Of a DNA stretch of 49,805 nucleotides, positions 1 through 7,482 are shown in pieces. Under the pieces are notes generated by a model. That model made no database searches. It was not told where the DNA came from and saw only the letters and a list, made by a program, of their open reading frames with translations. A program made the position numbers and the translations under genes. Source of the stretch: an uncultured Selenomonadales bacterium (GTDB lineage: Bacteria > Bacillota > Negativicutes > Selenomonadales > Selenomonadaceae); assembly GCA_937877655.1 (NCBI GenBank), contig CALFJC010000154.1:1-49805 (forward strand), given 5' to 3'. Position 1 is the stretch's first letter; each line of letters starts with the position of its first letter.

Positions 1-1853
1 CCGATGTTTATTGTGCTGACTGAGCCATAAAAACCAGAGCCGATGCCCGCGCCGTTTTCATTAGCAATAGCAGTGACAGTTACATTGCCGCCTATGTTGA
101 TATTACTGGAAGAGAGATTTTCTGAATCATTGCTGCCGATTGCCGCAGCGTAATCATATGCTGTATGCTGAGCGGTGAGTGAGCCGTCGCCGAGAATGTT
201 CAATCCGCCGCCTATGTTTATCACTGCTTTTCTTACATATTCTTTTGTGTTAATCAGCTTGTTGGTGCCTTTAACGGTAAGATTATTTGTACCGCTTGCA
301 AAACGGATAGTATTGACATCTTCGCTGTTGGTAATTTTGAGGTCTTGAATCCACAGATTGGCATCGCTAGCCGTCACGTTGACAGACACGTTGCTGAGTT
401 GCGAGCTCGCACCGATTATTTTAACGTTTGTCGCGGAGATTGTGACCGTGCCCGTAAAGCCTTCCGCGAATTGATAGACGCCGTCTTCAGAAATGGTTGC
501 GTTCGTGCCGCTGAGGGTGTTAATTTCGTAGTAACCAATAGCTTTTGGAGCTTGTACGTCATCTGCCAGCACGAAATTATAATCGCTGCTGATTGTCACG
601 CCTTGGGTTACGCCGCTTAAAGCTTCCGCCGACGCCGTGACGATTTTTTTCTTGTTGTCGACCTCAAGCCCTGCCGATTTAGTCAAGCCGCTGATTGTGA
701 AATTATTTTCGTCGTCCGTTGCGTAAACAATTTGATTGCCGCTCGCTACCGCGCCCGCAACAGTAATTTTCGACTGATAGCTGACATTATTCGCGCCTTC
801 GCTCCAAGTAACTTGATATTCCGGCAAAGCCACGCCGGCGACAGTGACTTTTTTGCCGTTGACAGTAGCAACGACGCCGCCCTCTATTGACTCAAGAGCC
901 GTAACTTCATCGCTGAATTGAATCACGTCACCCTCGCCGAATTCCGCAACGTTCAAGCTCGTAACATTCGCGCCAATAGAAATTGTATCATTGCCTTCGT
1001 CGATATTGATTGAATTGTTATTGGCGTTTACGATAACGAGATCATTGCCTGCCCCGCCGTCGATTGTCACGTTGTCGCCGCTGTTTGTAATTGTGTCGTC
1101 GCCGCCGAGTGCGTTTATCAATGCTTTGCTGTCGGTGTTGTCAATGGAATCGTTACCTTCGGTCAGAATAATCTGGTAAGTGCCGGCAATGTTGAGATTC
1201 GACAAAGAAGCCGCGCCCACCAAAGTGATTGAGTCTTCTCCGACAGAAACAATAATATCGGAGCCGTTTGTAACCTTTGAATAGGTGTCGGTTGTCCCGT
1301 TGCCGATTTTCAGCTTCGTTGTTTCATTGAAGCCGCTGATAAAATCGTTCCCGTCGCCTGATGCATATTGAATCAGATTATTTGAGCCGTTGATTGAAAT
1401 AGAATCGTTGCCTTCGCCGCCGTTGATTGTTACGTTGTTGCCCCAGCTGTTGTAAATGTAATCGTCACCTTCGCCCGCGTTGATTATGACATTGTCACCG
1501 TTGCTGTCAATGGAGTCGTTGCCTTCGCCGCCGTTGACGGTTGAGTTTGAAGCGTAGTTGCCAATGGAATCATTGCCATCGCCGCCGTCGAGTGTTGAAT
1601 AATAACCGCCGTTGCTAATGAAATCGTTGCCTTCGCCGCCGTTGATTGTTACGTTGTCGCCCAGTCTGTTTTCGATGGAATCGTCACCCGCGCCGCCGTT
1701 TATCGTGACATTGTTTCCTTTGTAGTTTTCAACGGTATCGTCGCCTTCACCGCCGTTGATTGTTACGTTGTTGCCCTGGCTGTTGTAAATTGAATCATTT
1801 TCGCTTGTACCTGATACCAGCGTATTTGACTCTTCGTTTCTAATGTCAGCCAT
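1..1853 (-). CDS. RTX-like Gly/Asp-repeat surface protein (partial, runs off window start)
   Basis: The reading frame is open from the ATG at 1851-1853 to the window edge, so at least 617 codons are present and the C-terminus is missing. The start follows an AAGGAGAGG site. After a short Asn/Ser-rich head, roughly the first 190 residues are tandem repeats of the form NGGEGNDSI, the Gly/Asp pattern of calcium-binding beta-roll (hemolysin-type) repeats. A second block near residues 235-300 repeats this. Later sequence is Val/Thr/Asn-rich beta-structure, and near the edge carries GAGIGSG motifs seen in carbohydrate-binding domains of large bacterial adhesins. There is no N-terminal signal peptide, as expected for RTX proteins with C-terminal export signals, but that part is not visible. 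Function as an extracellular or surface protein is inferred. Expression probably depends on the promoter at 2156-2187. Confidence 0.85.
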   Translation of the reverse strand, partial: MADIRNEESNTLVSGTSENDSIYNSQGNNVTINGGEGDDTVENYKGNNVTINGGAGDDSIENRLGDNVTINGGEGNDFISNGGYYSTLDGGDGNDSIGNYASNSTVNGGEGNDSIDSNGDNVIINAGEGDDYIYNSWGNNVTINGGEGNDSISINGSNNLIQYASGDGNDFISGFNETTKLKIGNGTTDTYSKVTNGSDIIVSVGEDSITLVGAASLSNLNIAGTYQIILTEGNDSIDNTDSKALINALGGDDTITNSGDNVTIDGGAGNDLVIVNANNNSINIDEGNDTISIGANVTSLNVAEFGEGDVIQFSDEVTALESIEGGVVATVNGKKVTVAGVALPEYQVTWSEGANNVSYQSKITVAGAVASGNQIVYATDDENNFTISGLTKSAGLEVDNKKKIVTASAEALSGVTQGVTISSDYNFVLADDVQAPKAIGYYEINTLSGTNATISEDGVYQFAEGFTGTVTISATNVKIIGASSQLSNVSVNVTASDANLWIQDLKITNSEDVNTIRFASGTNNLTVKGTNKLINTKEYVRKAVINIGGGLNILGDGSLTAQHTAYDYAAAIGSNDSENLSSSNINIGGNVTVTAIANENGAGIGSGFYGSVSTINI

Positions 1854-1873
1854 AAAAAATCCTCTCCTTCTTC

Positions 1874-2044
1874 CTAAAAATTTTTTTGTGTCCGGAAGAA
1901 TCCGCATAAATGATACAGATTATTTTGCTGTTTGTCGATAGTTTTCAGAATAAATTTTTCTTTATCGCCATAAAGCAGATTAAAGTTCGTCTTGTCGACA
2001 GAAAGATCATTTGCGCGAGTCTTTGCAGAAACGTTTAAACTCAT
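1874..2044 (-). CDS. possible 56-aa leader ORF upstream of the RTX-like gene
   Basis: An ORF starting MSLNVSAKTR and ending FRTQKNF stops 20 nt before the RTX-like start, in the same transcript. A good GGAGG lies about 24 nt before the ATG, which is too far for normal initiation. It may therefore be a remnant or a weakly translated leader. No family is recognised. Confidence 0.3.
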   Translation of the reverse strand: MSLNVSAKTRANDLSVDKTNFNLLYGDKEKFILKTIDKQQNNLYHLCGFFRTQKNF

Positions 2045-2155
2045 CAAATGAACCGTGAAAAATCTCTTCCTCCTTTCAAAAAAAATTGTGTTCGTTCAGC
2101 TTGTTGCCATAGAATCAGCTCCTTTCTTTGAAAATAATTCTGAAGCTCCCTTGTC
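2045..2155 (-). other. 5' leader of the RTX-like transcript with a 4-codon mini-ORF
   Basis: Reading from the promoter, a consensus ribosome site (AAAGGAG) precedes an ATG at 2108-2110 that opens a four-codon frame (M-A-T-S-stop, ending at 2096). A second strong site, GAAAGGAGG, follows near 2070-2080. Two good ribosome sites without good frames suggest either translational control of the operon or a decayed first gene. Confidence 0.35.
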
Positions 2156-2187
2156 ATTATAAATGCCCCCCCCCCCGAAATTGTCAA
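2156..2187 (-). promoter_or_regulatory. promoter with 11-bp poly-G tract in the spacer
   Basis: On the minus strand a perfect -35 TTGACA (2182-2187) and a perfect -10 TATAAT (2156-2161) are separated by 20 bp, of which 11 are consecutive G (C run at 2166-2176 on the plus strand). The optimal spacer is 17 bp, so loss of three G would give an ideal sigma-70 promoter. The arrangement matches slipped-strand phase-variable promoters such as neisserial porA. Confidence 0.75.
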
Positions 2188-2225
2188 GTTTTTGAGAAAA
2201 TTTTAAGCGGAATTTAATTTTGCGC

Positions 2226-2256
2226 AAAAAAAATCCCCCGCAATTCGCAGGAGATA
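2226..2256 (-). terminator. rho-independent terminator of the Uma2 gene
   Basis: On the minus strand a hairpin with arms CTCCTGC and GCGGGGG around AATT-type loop sequence is followed by a run of T. It lies 18 bp after the stop and uses nearly the same sequence as the terminator at 3125-3160. Confidence 0.7.
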
Positions 2257-2273
2257 ATTTCGTTCAAAAAATA

Positions 2274-2864
2274 TTATTCAAAGTACCAGCCGAAAATATT
2301 TCTGATTTTGACTTTGAACCCGTCCAAAACTGCAACGGGAATTTCCATTTTGACTTCCGGTTGTTCATCTTCAGGCAATTCGGCTCTTTCCGCCAATTCA
2401 TCGTCGCTCCAATTTTCATAGTGCCCGCCGAGTTCATATTTTCCGTCGCGAAGAAGATAAACATCAATCGTTTCGCGCCAAGGATCAATAATCCAATATT
2501 CGCGGATGCCGTTTCGTTCGTAAATGTCTTTTTTAATTCCTACGTCGCGTTTCATTGTCGATTTGGAAAAAATTTCCGCAACCATGTCGGGCACGCCGTG
2601 CAACGTCATCCTTCTCTTGTCAAGGAATAATTCTGCCTTCGCTGAGCTTACGAAGATAAAATCGGGCTGAAAAACATTTCCATCGGGAAAGTGAACGTCC
2701 ATGTGGTCGCCAAAACAAATACCGAGCTTTTTTATCTTGACGTAAGAACCTATGGTAGCAATTAAATTCGATGTGATTGTTCCATGCCCCATGTCCGGAC
2801 TCGGTGCCATAATTTTTTCCCCCTCAATAATTTCGTAGTCGTCTTGAATGTCGCAAGCCAACAT
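2274..2864 (-). CDS. Uma2 family (DUF820) PD-(D/E)xK endonuclease-like protein
   Basis: 196 residues, near the usual length of Uma2/DUF820 proteins. The start is the ATG at 2862-2864, seven bases after GGAGGCG; an in-frame TTG at 2879 would lie on top of that site. Family features visible in order are an N-terminal DYEIIEGE, APSPDMGHG, the acidic FQPDFIFV around residue 70, DMVAEIFSKST, and KKDIYERNGIREYWIIDP, which form the core of the restriction-like nuclease fold. Uma2 proteins are common in accessory regions of Bacillota and cyanobacteria and their cellular role is not settled. The gene has its own promoter and terminator. Assignment to the family is confident; nuclease activity is inferred. 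Confidence 0.85.
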   Translation of the reverse strand: MLACDIQDDYEIIEGEKIMAPSPDMGHGTITSNLIATIGSYVKIKKLGICFGDHMDVHFPDGNVFQPDFIFVSSAKAELFLDKRRMTLHGVPDMVAEIFSKSTMKRDVGIKKDIYERNGIREYWIIDPWRETIDVYLLRDGKYELGGHYENWSDDELAERAELPEDEQPEVKMEIPVAVLDGFKVKIRNIFGWYFE

Positions 2865-2899
2865 TTCAATCGCCTCCAATCTGAAAATCTTGCAGATTC

Positions 2900-2928
2900 A
2901 TTATACAAGAGATAAAAATTTCCCGCAA
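2900..2928 (-). promoter_or_regulatory. promoter of the Uma2 gene
   Basis: Minus-strand TTGCGG (2923-2928), 17-bp spacer, TATAAT (2900-2905), about 35 bp before the start codon. Confidence 0.6.
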
Positions 2929-2936
2929 TGTTTGAT

Positions 2937-3131
2937 AAAAAAATCCCCCGCTCAATCAATTAGGAATTATGAATTAGGAATTAGGAATGAAGATTTGGAA
3001 GGCGAGCTTATTATCTGACATTGACAAAATAAAAAAATCCCCCGCTCAATCAATTAGGAATGAGGAATTAGGAATTAGGAATGAAGATTTGGAAGGCGAG
3101 CTTATTATCTGACATTGACAAAATAAAAAAA
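2937..3131. repeat. tandem duplication of a 94-bp unit built on GGAATTA heptamers
   Basis: Two almost identical 94-bp units (start offsets at 2944 and 3038) are followed by the first bases of a third at 3132. Each unit begins with the terminator-like AATCCCCCGC, then reiterated GGAATTA-type heptamers, then a unique part ending TGACAAAATAAAAAA. The heptamer family recurs at 49719-49796. No coding sequence is seen. Confidence 0.85.
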
Positions 3132-3160
3132 TCCCCCGCAATTCGCAGGGGGAAAAATTT
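3125..3160 (-). terminator. rho-independent terminator of phosphofructokinase
   Basis: On the minus strand CCCCCTGC and GCGGGGG flank an AATT-type loop and are followed by a T-rich tail. It lies 18 bp after the stop codon of the phosphofructokinase gene. Confidence 0.85.
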
Positions 3161-3178
3161 TTTTTTCGCGATTAAAGC

Positions 3179-4450
3179 TTAGTGATTGTCGAGAGTCGGT
3201 TCGTCGTCGAAAAGGTAGAGATAACGATTTTTGAATTCTTCGGGGCTCATGCGGAAGGCATTGGCAACGCCCGCATCATCGAGGTCGCCTTTTTCCAAAC
3301 GAGTCATGAAGCCGCGAGCAATTCTGTAGTGTACGGAGTTAATGTTGACTTTGCGAACATAAGTTTTGCCGGTTGCGGGGTCGCGAATGTCTTCAAAACG
3401 AAGGGGAACGGCTTTATTGTCTTGAATCGTGATAAGAGCTCCGCTTTCGCCGCGCATAAGGAATTGCATTGCCTCATAACCGAGATTGCGCGCATAATCA
3501 ATGTCGTAAGCAATGGGAGCCGTGCAACGAAGTTCGTAGCCGATTTCTTTATCGACGATAGAAATTTTAATGCCGATACGTTTAAGTTCAGCAAGAACTT
3601 TTTGCTTGAGAATTTCGCCGAAGTCCAATTCCGCGTAGCGAATATGTCCGTGTTCGTCGAGAACAACGTTGCCCAATTCTTGGAAATCTTCTTCAGCGAT
3701 TTTTTCAATGACGCCTTCAGCCACGACCGCCACGCCGTAATTTTTGCCGATAAGATAGCGTTTGACAATCGAGCCCGTGATAATGTCAACGACTTGTTGA
3801 AGACGAATTTTTTCCTGCGGGAATTCTTCGGGGATAATCGTAAGAGCCGCGCCTGCGCTTCTGCCCATGCCGAGTGCCAAATGCCCGGCGGTTCTGCCCA
3901 TAGCGATTGTGAAGTACCAGCGATTGTTCGACGTGTGAGCATCTTCCATGAGGTTTTGAATCTCGGTTGTGCCGAAAGCCCGCGCAGTTTCAAAACCGAA
4001 AGTCGGAATTCCTTCGGGCAACGGCAAATCGTTATCAATCGTTTTCGGGACGTGAACAACATTAATCGTTCTGCCGAGCTTGCGGGCATATTCGCTGACA
4101 GCCGAAGAGCTGAACGCGGTATCATCGCCGCCGATTGTCACGAGATAGCCGACGCCAAGCTCAGTCAAAGTATCAACAACAGTGCGCAGGTCGGATTCTT
4201 TTTTTGTCGGATTGAAACGCGACATTCTCAAAATGCAACCGCCCGTCAAATGAATTCTGTTGACAGCCGCCGCGTCGAGACGAATATAACTTTTTTCGCC
4301 GCGTCCGAGATGAGAAAAACCGTCGTACATTCCCAAAACGTCCCAGCCGTGACGATTAGCCGTGTTGGTTACCGCGTTGATAACCGCGTTGATGCCGGGC
4401 GCGGGACCGCCGCCGCAAACTATCGCTACAACATTTCTTACACCTATCAT
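3179..4450 (-). CDS. pfp: 6-phosphofructokinase, probably pyrophosphate-dependent
   Basis: Catalyses phosphorylation of fructose 6-phosphate in glycolysis, probably using PPi and reversibly. 423 residues from the ATG at 4448-4450, which follows AAAGGAG by about 11 nt. Visible motifs are the phosphate-binding CGGGPAPGINAVI (12-24), GGDDT (107-111), PKTIDND (135-141) and MGRTAGHLALGMGRSAGA. The second Asp of GGDD, in place of the Gly of ATP-using enzymes (GGDGS), together with the Lys of PKTIDND, is the known signature of PPi-dependent enzymes. The length fits the 400-residue PPi-PFK group. It is monocistronic with its own terminator and is divergent from the LRR gene. No clear -35/-10 pair was found in the 190-bp gap. 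The family is certain; phosphoryl donor is inferred from residues. Confidence 0.93.
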   Translation of the reverse strand: MIGVRNVVAIVCGGGPAPGINAVINAVTNTANRHGWDVLGMYDGFSHLGRGEKSYIRLDAAAVNRIHLTGGCILRMSRFNPTKKESDLRTVVDTLTELGVGYLVTIGGDDTAFSSSAVSEYARKLGRTINVVHVPKTIDNDLPLPEGIPTFGFETARAFGTTEIQNLMEDAHTSNNRWYFTIAMGRTAGHLALGMGRSAGAALTIIPEEFPQEKIRLQQVVDIITGSIVKRYLIGKNYGVAVVAEGVIEKIAEEDFQELGNVVLDEHGHIRYAELDFGEILKQKVLAELKRIGIKISIVDKEIGYELRCTAPIAYDIDYARNLGYEAMQFLMRGESGALITIQDNKAVPLRFEDIRDPATGKTYVRKVNINSVHYRIARGFMTRLEKGDLDDAGVANAFRMSPEEFKNRYLYLFDDEPTLDNH

Positions 4451-4602
4451 TAAAATTTTGCTCCTTTCAAACTGTGAAAGCGTTTTGCCCGAAATTTCGC
4501 CGCCACGATATTTTTTTCCTGCAAATACAAAATAAAAATCTGCGCGGGAGAAATTGCCGAAATCGACAAACGAAAATTTCAGGCGACGATTTTTTGCGGA
4601 CA

Positions 4603-4611
4603 TGTTATAAT
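4603..4611 (+). promoter_or_regulatory. extended -10 promoter of the LRR gene
   Basis: TG-N-TATAAT at 4603-4611 ends 32 bp before the start codon. No good -35 is visible, consistent with an extended -10 element. Confidence 0.5.
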
Positions 4612-4643
4612 TCCTGCGAATAAAATTTTTGGGAGGCGATAAA

Positions 4644-7304
4644 ATGAAAATCGGATCATGCGGAAAAAATATCACGTGGCGACTTGAAGACGACGGCACA
4701 CTCATAATCAGCGGCACGGGCGACATGAAAAATTTCAGATACGATGAAGATGCTCCGTGGTACGACTATATCAGGTCAATCGGAAAAATTGTTATCAAAG
4801 ACGGCGTTACTTCAATCGGCGATTATGTTTTTCGTACTTGTTGGAGATTAATCGACATCACAATTCCTTCCGGCGTCACTGAAATTGGCGAAGGGGCTTT
4901 ACGCGATTGCCCGAATTTAAATGACATCAAAATACCTGAGAGCGTTTCTTCAATTGGCGAAAGAGCGTTCAGAGGTTGTTTGTCTTTGGAGAAAATAAAA
5001 ATCCCCGACGCAGTCACTTCCATTTCTGAGAGTACTTTTTACGATTGCCGAAACTTGAAGGAGATAAAAATTCCAGACGGCATCACAAAAATTGGCAAAG
5101 GAGCTTTTGAAGGTTGCTTAAGCTTAACGGAGATAAAAATTCCTGACGGTGTCACTGAGATTGAAGACGATACTTTTATGGGTTGTAAAAATTTGACGAG
5201 CATAAAAATTCCCGATGCCGTCACTGAAATTGACGGAGATGCTTTCAGAGGTTGTGAGAGCTTGACGGAAATAAAAATTCCCGAAGGCGTCACTGAAATC
5301 GGCAACAGGGCTTTTATGGATTGCACGGGTTTAACGAATATAATAATTCCAAAAAGTGTCGTTAAAATCAGCTACGATGTTTTTGAAGGTTGCACAAACT
5401 TAAAGAGCAGCAATATATCCGACAGTGTCGCCGAAATTGACGAGACTTCTTTTGAAAATTCTCCGAGCTTAAAAAGCGTCACACTCCCCGAAAAATTTTC
5501 TAAGGGTACTTGCGGCGAAAATTTAACTTGGACACTTGATGAAAACGGCACGATTACAATCGGCGGCGCGGGCGAGATGGAAAATTTTTCTTACGATAAA
5601 AAGGCTCCTTGGCATGAAAACCGCAATTTAATCAAAAAAATTATTGTCGAAGACGGAGTTACAAAAATTGGCAGTGAGGCTTTCCGCGATTGCGAAAACT
5701 TGACAAGCATAAAAATTCCCGACAGTGTCACGGAAATTGGCGAAGATGCTTTTCGTTATTGTCCGAGTTTAAAAAGTGTCACACTCCCCGAAAAATTTTC
5801 CAAAGGCACCTACGGAAAAGATGTAATGTGGCAACTTGAAAGTGACGGCACACTCATTATCAGCGGTATCATTGTCAGCGGCACCGGAATTTATAAAGAT
5901 TCTCTGCAGAATTTAAAATACTCCTTAATCAGGAAAGTTATCATCGAGGATGGCATTTCGTCCATTGGCAGTTATGCTTTTTGCGGCTGTGCCGGCTTGA
6001 CGGAAATAAAAATTTCCGACGGTGTCACGAAAATTGGCGAATTTGCCTTTTGCGGTTGCACAAGCTTAACAAAAATAAAAATCTCCGACAATGTCACGAG
6101 AATTGGCGGATTTGCATTTTGCGGTTGCACAAGTTTAATCGACATCAAAATTCCTGACGGTCTCCAAAACATCGGAGAATATGTTTTCAAAGGTTGTTCA
6201 AGTTTATCCGAGATAAAAATTCCCGCCGCCGTCACGGAAATCGGTTACAGAGCTTTTCAAGGTTGCAAAAGTTTAACGAGCGTCAAAATTTCCGACGACA
6301 TTACTTGCACTGAAAAAAACGTAACGAACATAAAAACCCTTGAGGGCATCACGAAAATTGACAAAGAAGCATTCAGCGATTGTACAAACTTGGTAAGCGT
6401 CACAATTCCAAGCAGTATCACGAAAATTGGAGATTATGTCTTCAGCGGTTGCACAAGTTTAACAAACATAAAAATTCCTGACAGTATAACCTCAATCGGA
6501 GAATATGTTTTCAAAGGTTGTACGAGCTTAACAGAAATAAAAATCCCTGACAGTGTGACCGAAATTGGCAAAGGAGCTTTTTGTGAGTGCAGGAGTCTAA
6601 CGCAAATAAAAGTTCCCGAAGGCATCACGAAAATTGATAATGGATCGTTCGGTCATTGTACAAGCTTAACGGAGATAAAAATTCCCGGCGGCGTCATGAA
6701 AATTGATAATTGGGCTTTCTACAAATGCACAAGCTTAACGAGCGTCACAATTCCCGACAGCGTCACGACGATTGGCAGATATGCTTTTTGTGGTTGCGAT
6801 AGCCTGACACAAATAAAAATCCCCGACAGCGTTACGGAGATCCGTGAATATGCTTTTGAAGATTGCACAAATTTAATTGACATTGCGCTTCCAAAAAATG
6901 TCACTTATATTGACGGTTGTACATTCAGCCATTGCAGAAACTTAAAGAGCGTTAAAATTCCCGACAGCGTCACATTAATTGGCGGCAGGGCTTTTTGGGA
7001 TTGCAAAAGTTTAACAAGCATTGACCTTCCCGAAACAGTCACAAAAATTGGTTATGAAGCTTTTTGCGGTTGCGAGAGCTTGACTGAAATAAAAATTCCC
7101 GGATGCGTCACTGAAATTGGCGATTATGCTTTTTATAACTGCACGAACTTAACAAGCATAACCATTCCCCGCTCTGTCACTGAAATTGGCAAAAAAGTTT
7201 TCGATGATTGCACGGCACTTAAGACGATTTATTATCCTGCAGGCTCCGATTTTGAAAATATTTTATCGGAAGGCAACGACGCGGAACTCATTCCGTATAA
7301 TTGA
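4644..7304 (+). CDS. BspA-like leucine-rich repeat protein
   Basis: 886 residues from the ATG at 4644, seven bases after GGGAGG. The protein is almost entirely about 23-residue LRR_5 repeats of the form AFxGCxSLTEIKIPDSVTEIG, more than 25 copies. Three partial modules of a different kind, CGKNxTWxLDxxGTLxISGTG, occur at the N-terminus, near residue 290 and near residue 390, and each restarts a run of LRRs, so the protein grew by duplication of module plus repeats. The family is known from Treponema, Bacteroides and Clostridia as cell-surface or adhesive proteins. Here there is no signal peptide or membrane anchor, so either export is unconventional or the protein is cytosolic. It is monocistronic with its own terminator. 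Confidence 0.9.
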   Translation: MKIGSCGKNITWRLEDDGTLIISGTGDMKNFRYDEDAPWYDYIRSIGKIVIKDGVTSIGDYVFRTCWRLIDITIPSGVTEIGEGALRDCPNLNDIKIPESVSSIGERAFRGCLSLEKIKIPDAVTSISESTFYDCRNLKEIKIPDGITKIGKGAFEGCLSLTEIKIPDGVTEIEDDTFMGCKNLTSIKIPDAVTEIDGDAFRGCESLTEIKIPEGVTEIGNRAFMDCTGLTNIIIPKSVVKISYDVFEGCTNLKSSNISDSVAEIDETSFENSPSLKSVTLPEKFSKGTCGENLTWTLDENGTITIGGAGEMENFSYDKKAPWHENRNLIKKIIVEDGVTKIGSEAFRDCENLTSIKIPDSVTEIGEDAFRYCPSLKSVTLPEKFSKGTYGKDVMWQLESDGTLIISGIIVSGTGIYKDSLQNLKYSLIRKVIIEDGISSIGSYAFCGCAGLTEIKISDGVTKIGEFAFCGCTSLTKIKISDNVTRIGGFAFCGCTSLIDIKIPDGLQNIGEYVFKGCSSLSEIKIPAAVTEIGYRAFQGCKSLTSVKISDDITCTEKNVTNIKTLEGITKIDKEAFSDCTNLVSVTIPSSITKIGDYVFSGCTSLTNIKIPDSITSIGEYVFKGCTSLTEIKIPDSVTEIGKGAFCECRSLTQIKVPEGITKIDNGSFGHCTSLTEIKIPGGVMKIDNWAFYKCTSLTSVTIPDSVTTIGRYAFCGCDSLTQIKIPDSVTEIREYAFEDCTNLIDIALPKNVTYIDGCTFSHCRNLKSVKIPDSVTLIGGRAFWDCKSLTSIDLPETVTKIGYEAFCGCESLTEIKIPGCVTEIGDYAFYNCTNLTSITIPRSVTEIGKKVFDDCTALKTIYYPAGSDFENILSEGNDAELIPYN

Positions 7305-7354
7305 AAGCGCGAATAAACGGTTTTGAAATTACGCAAAGAAATAAATTCCCATAC

Positions 7355-7390
7355 AAAAAAGCCGCTGTACTTACGGCGGCTTTGCTTTTT
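7355..7390 (+). terminator. rho-independent terminator after the LRR gene
   Basis: Perfect 8-bp arms AAAGCCGC (7358-7365) and GCGGCTTT (7376-7383), followed by a T-rich tail. Confidence 0.85.
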
Positions 7391-7482
7391 AATTTGCCAC
7401 CTGCCTCGACACTTAAACATTTTTATTGCGCCGAAAAATTTTGCGTGATAAAATCTGAAAAAATTTTTAAGAAGGTGTTTCA

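Noticed and set aside
2937..3131. Possible CRISPR array in the repeated GGAATTA region
   Set aside because: Units are tandem without unique spacers of constant length, and there are no cas genes.
3182..4453. 423-residue plus-strand frame opposite phosphofructokinase
   Set aside because: It is antisense to a confidently identified enzyme and has no family features.
4823..6904. Series of minus-strand frames inside the LRR gene
   Set aside because: They are antisense shadows of the LRR repeats with the same periodicity and no ribosome sites.
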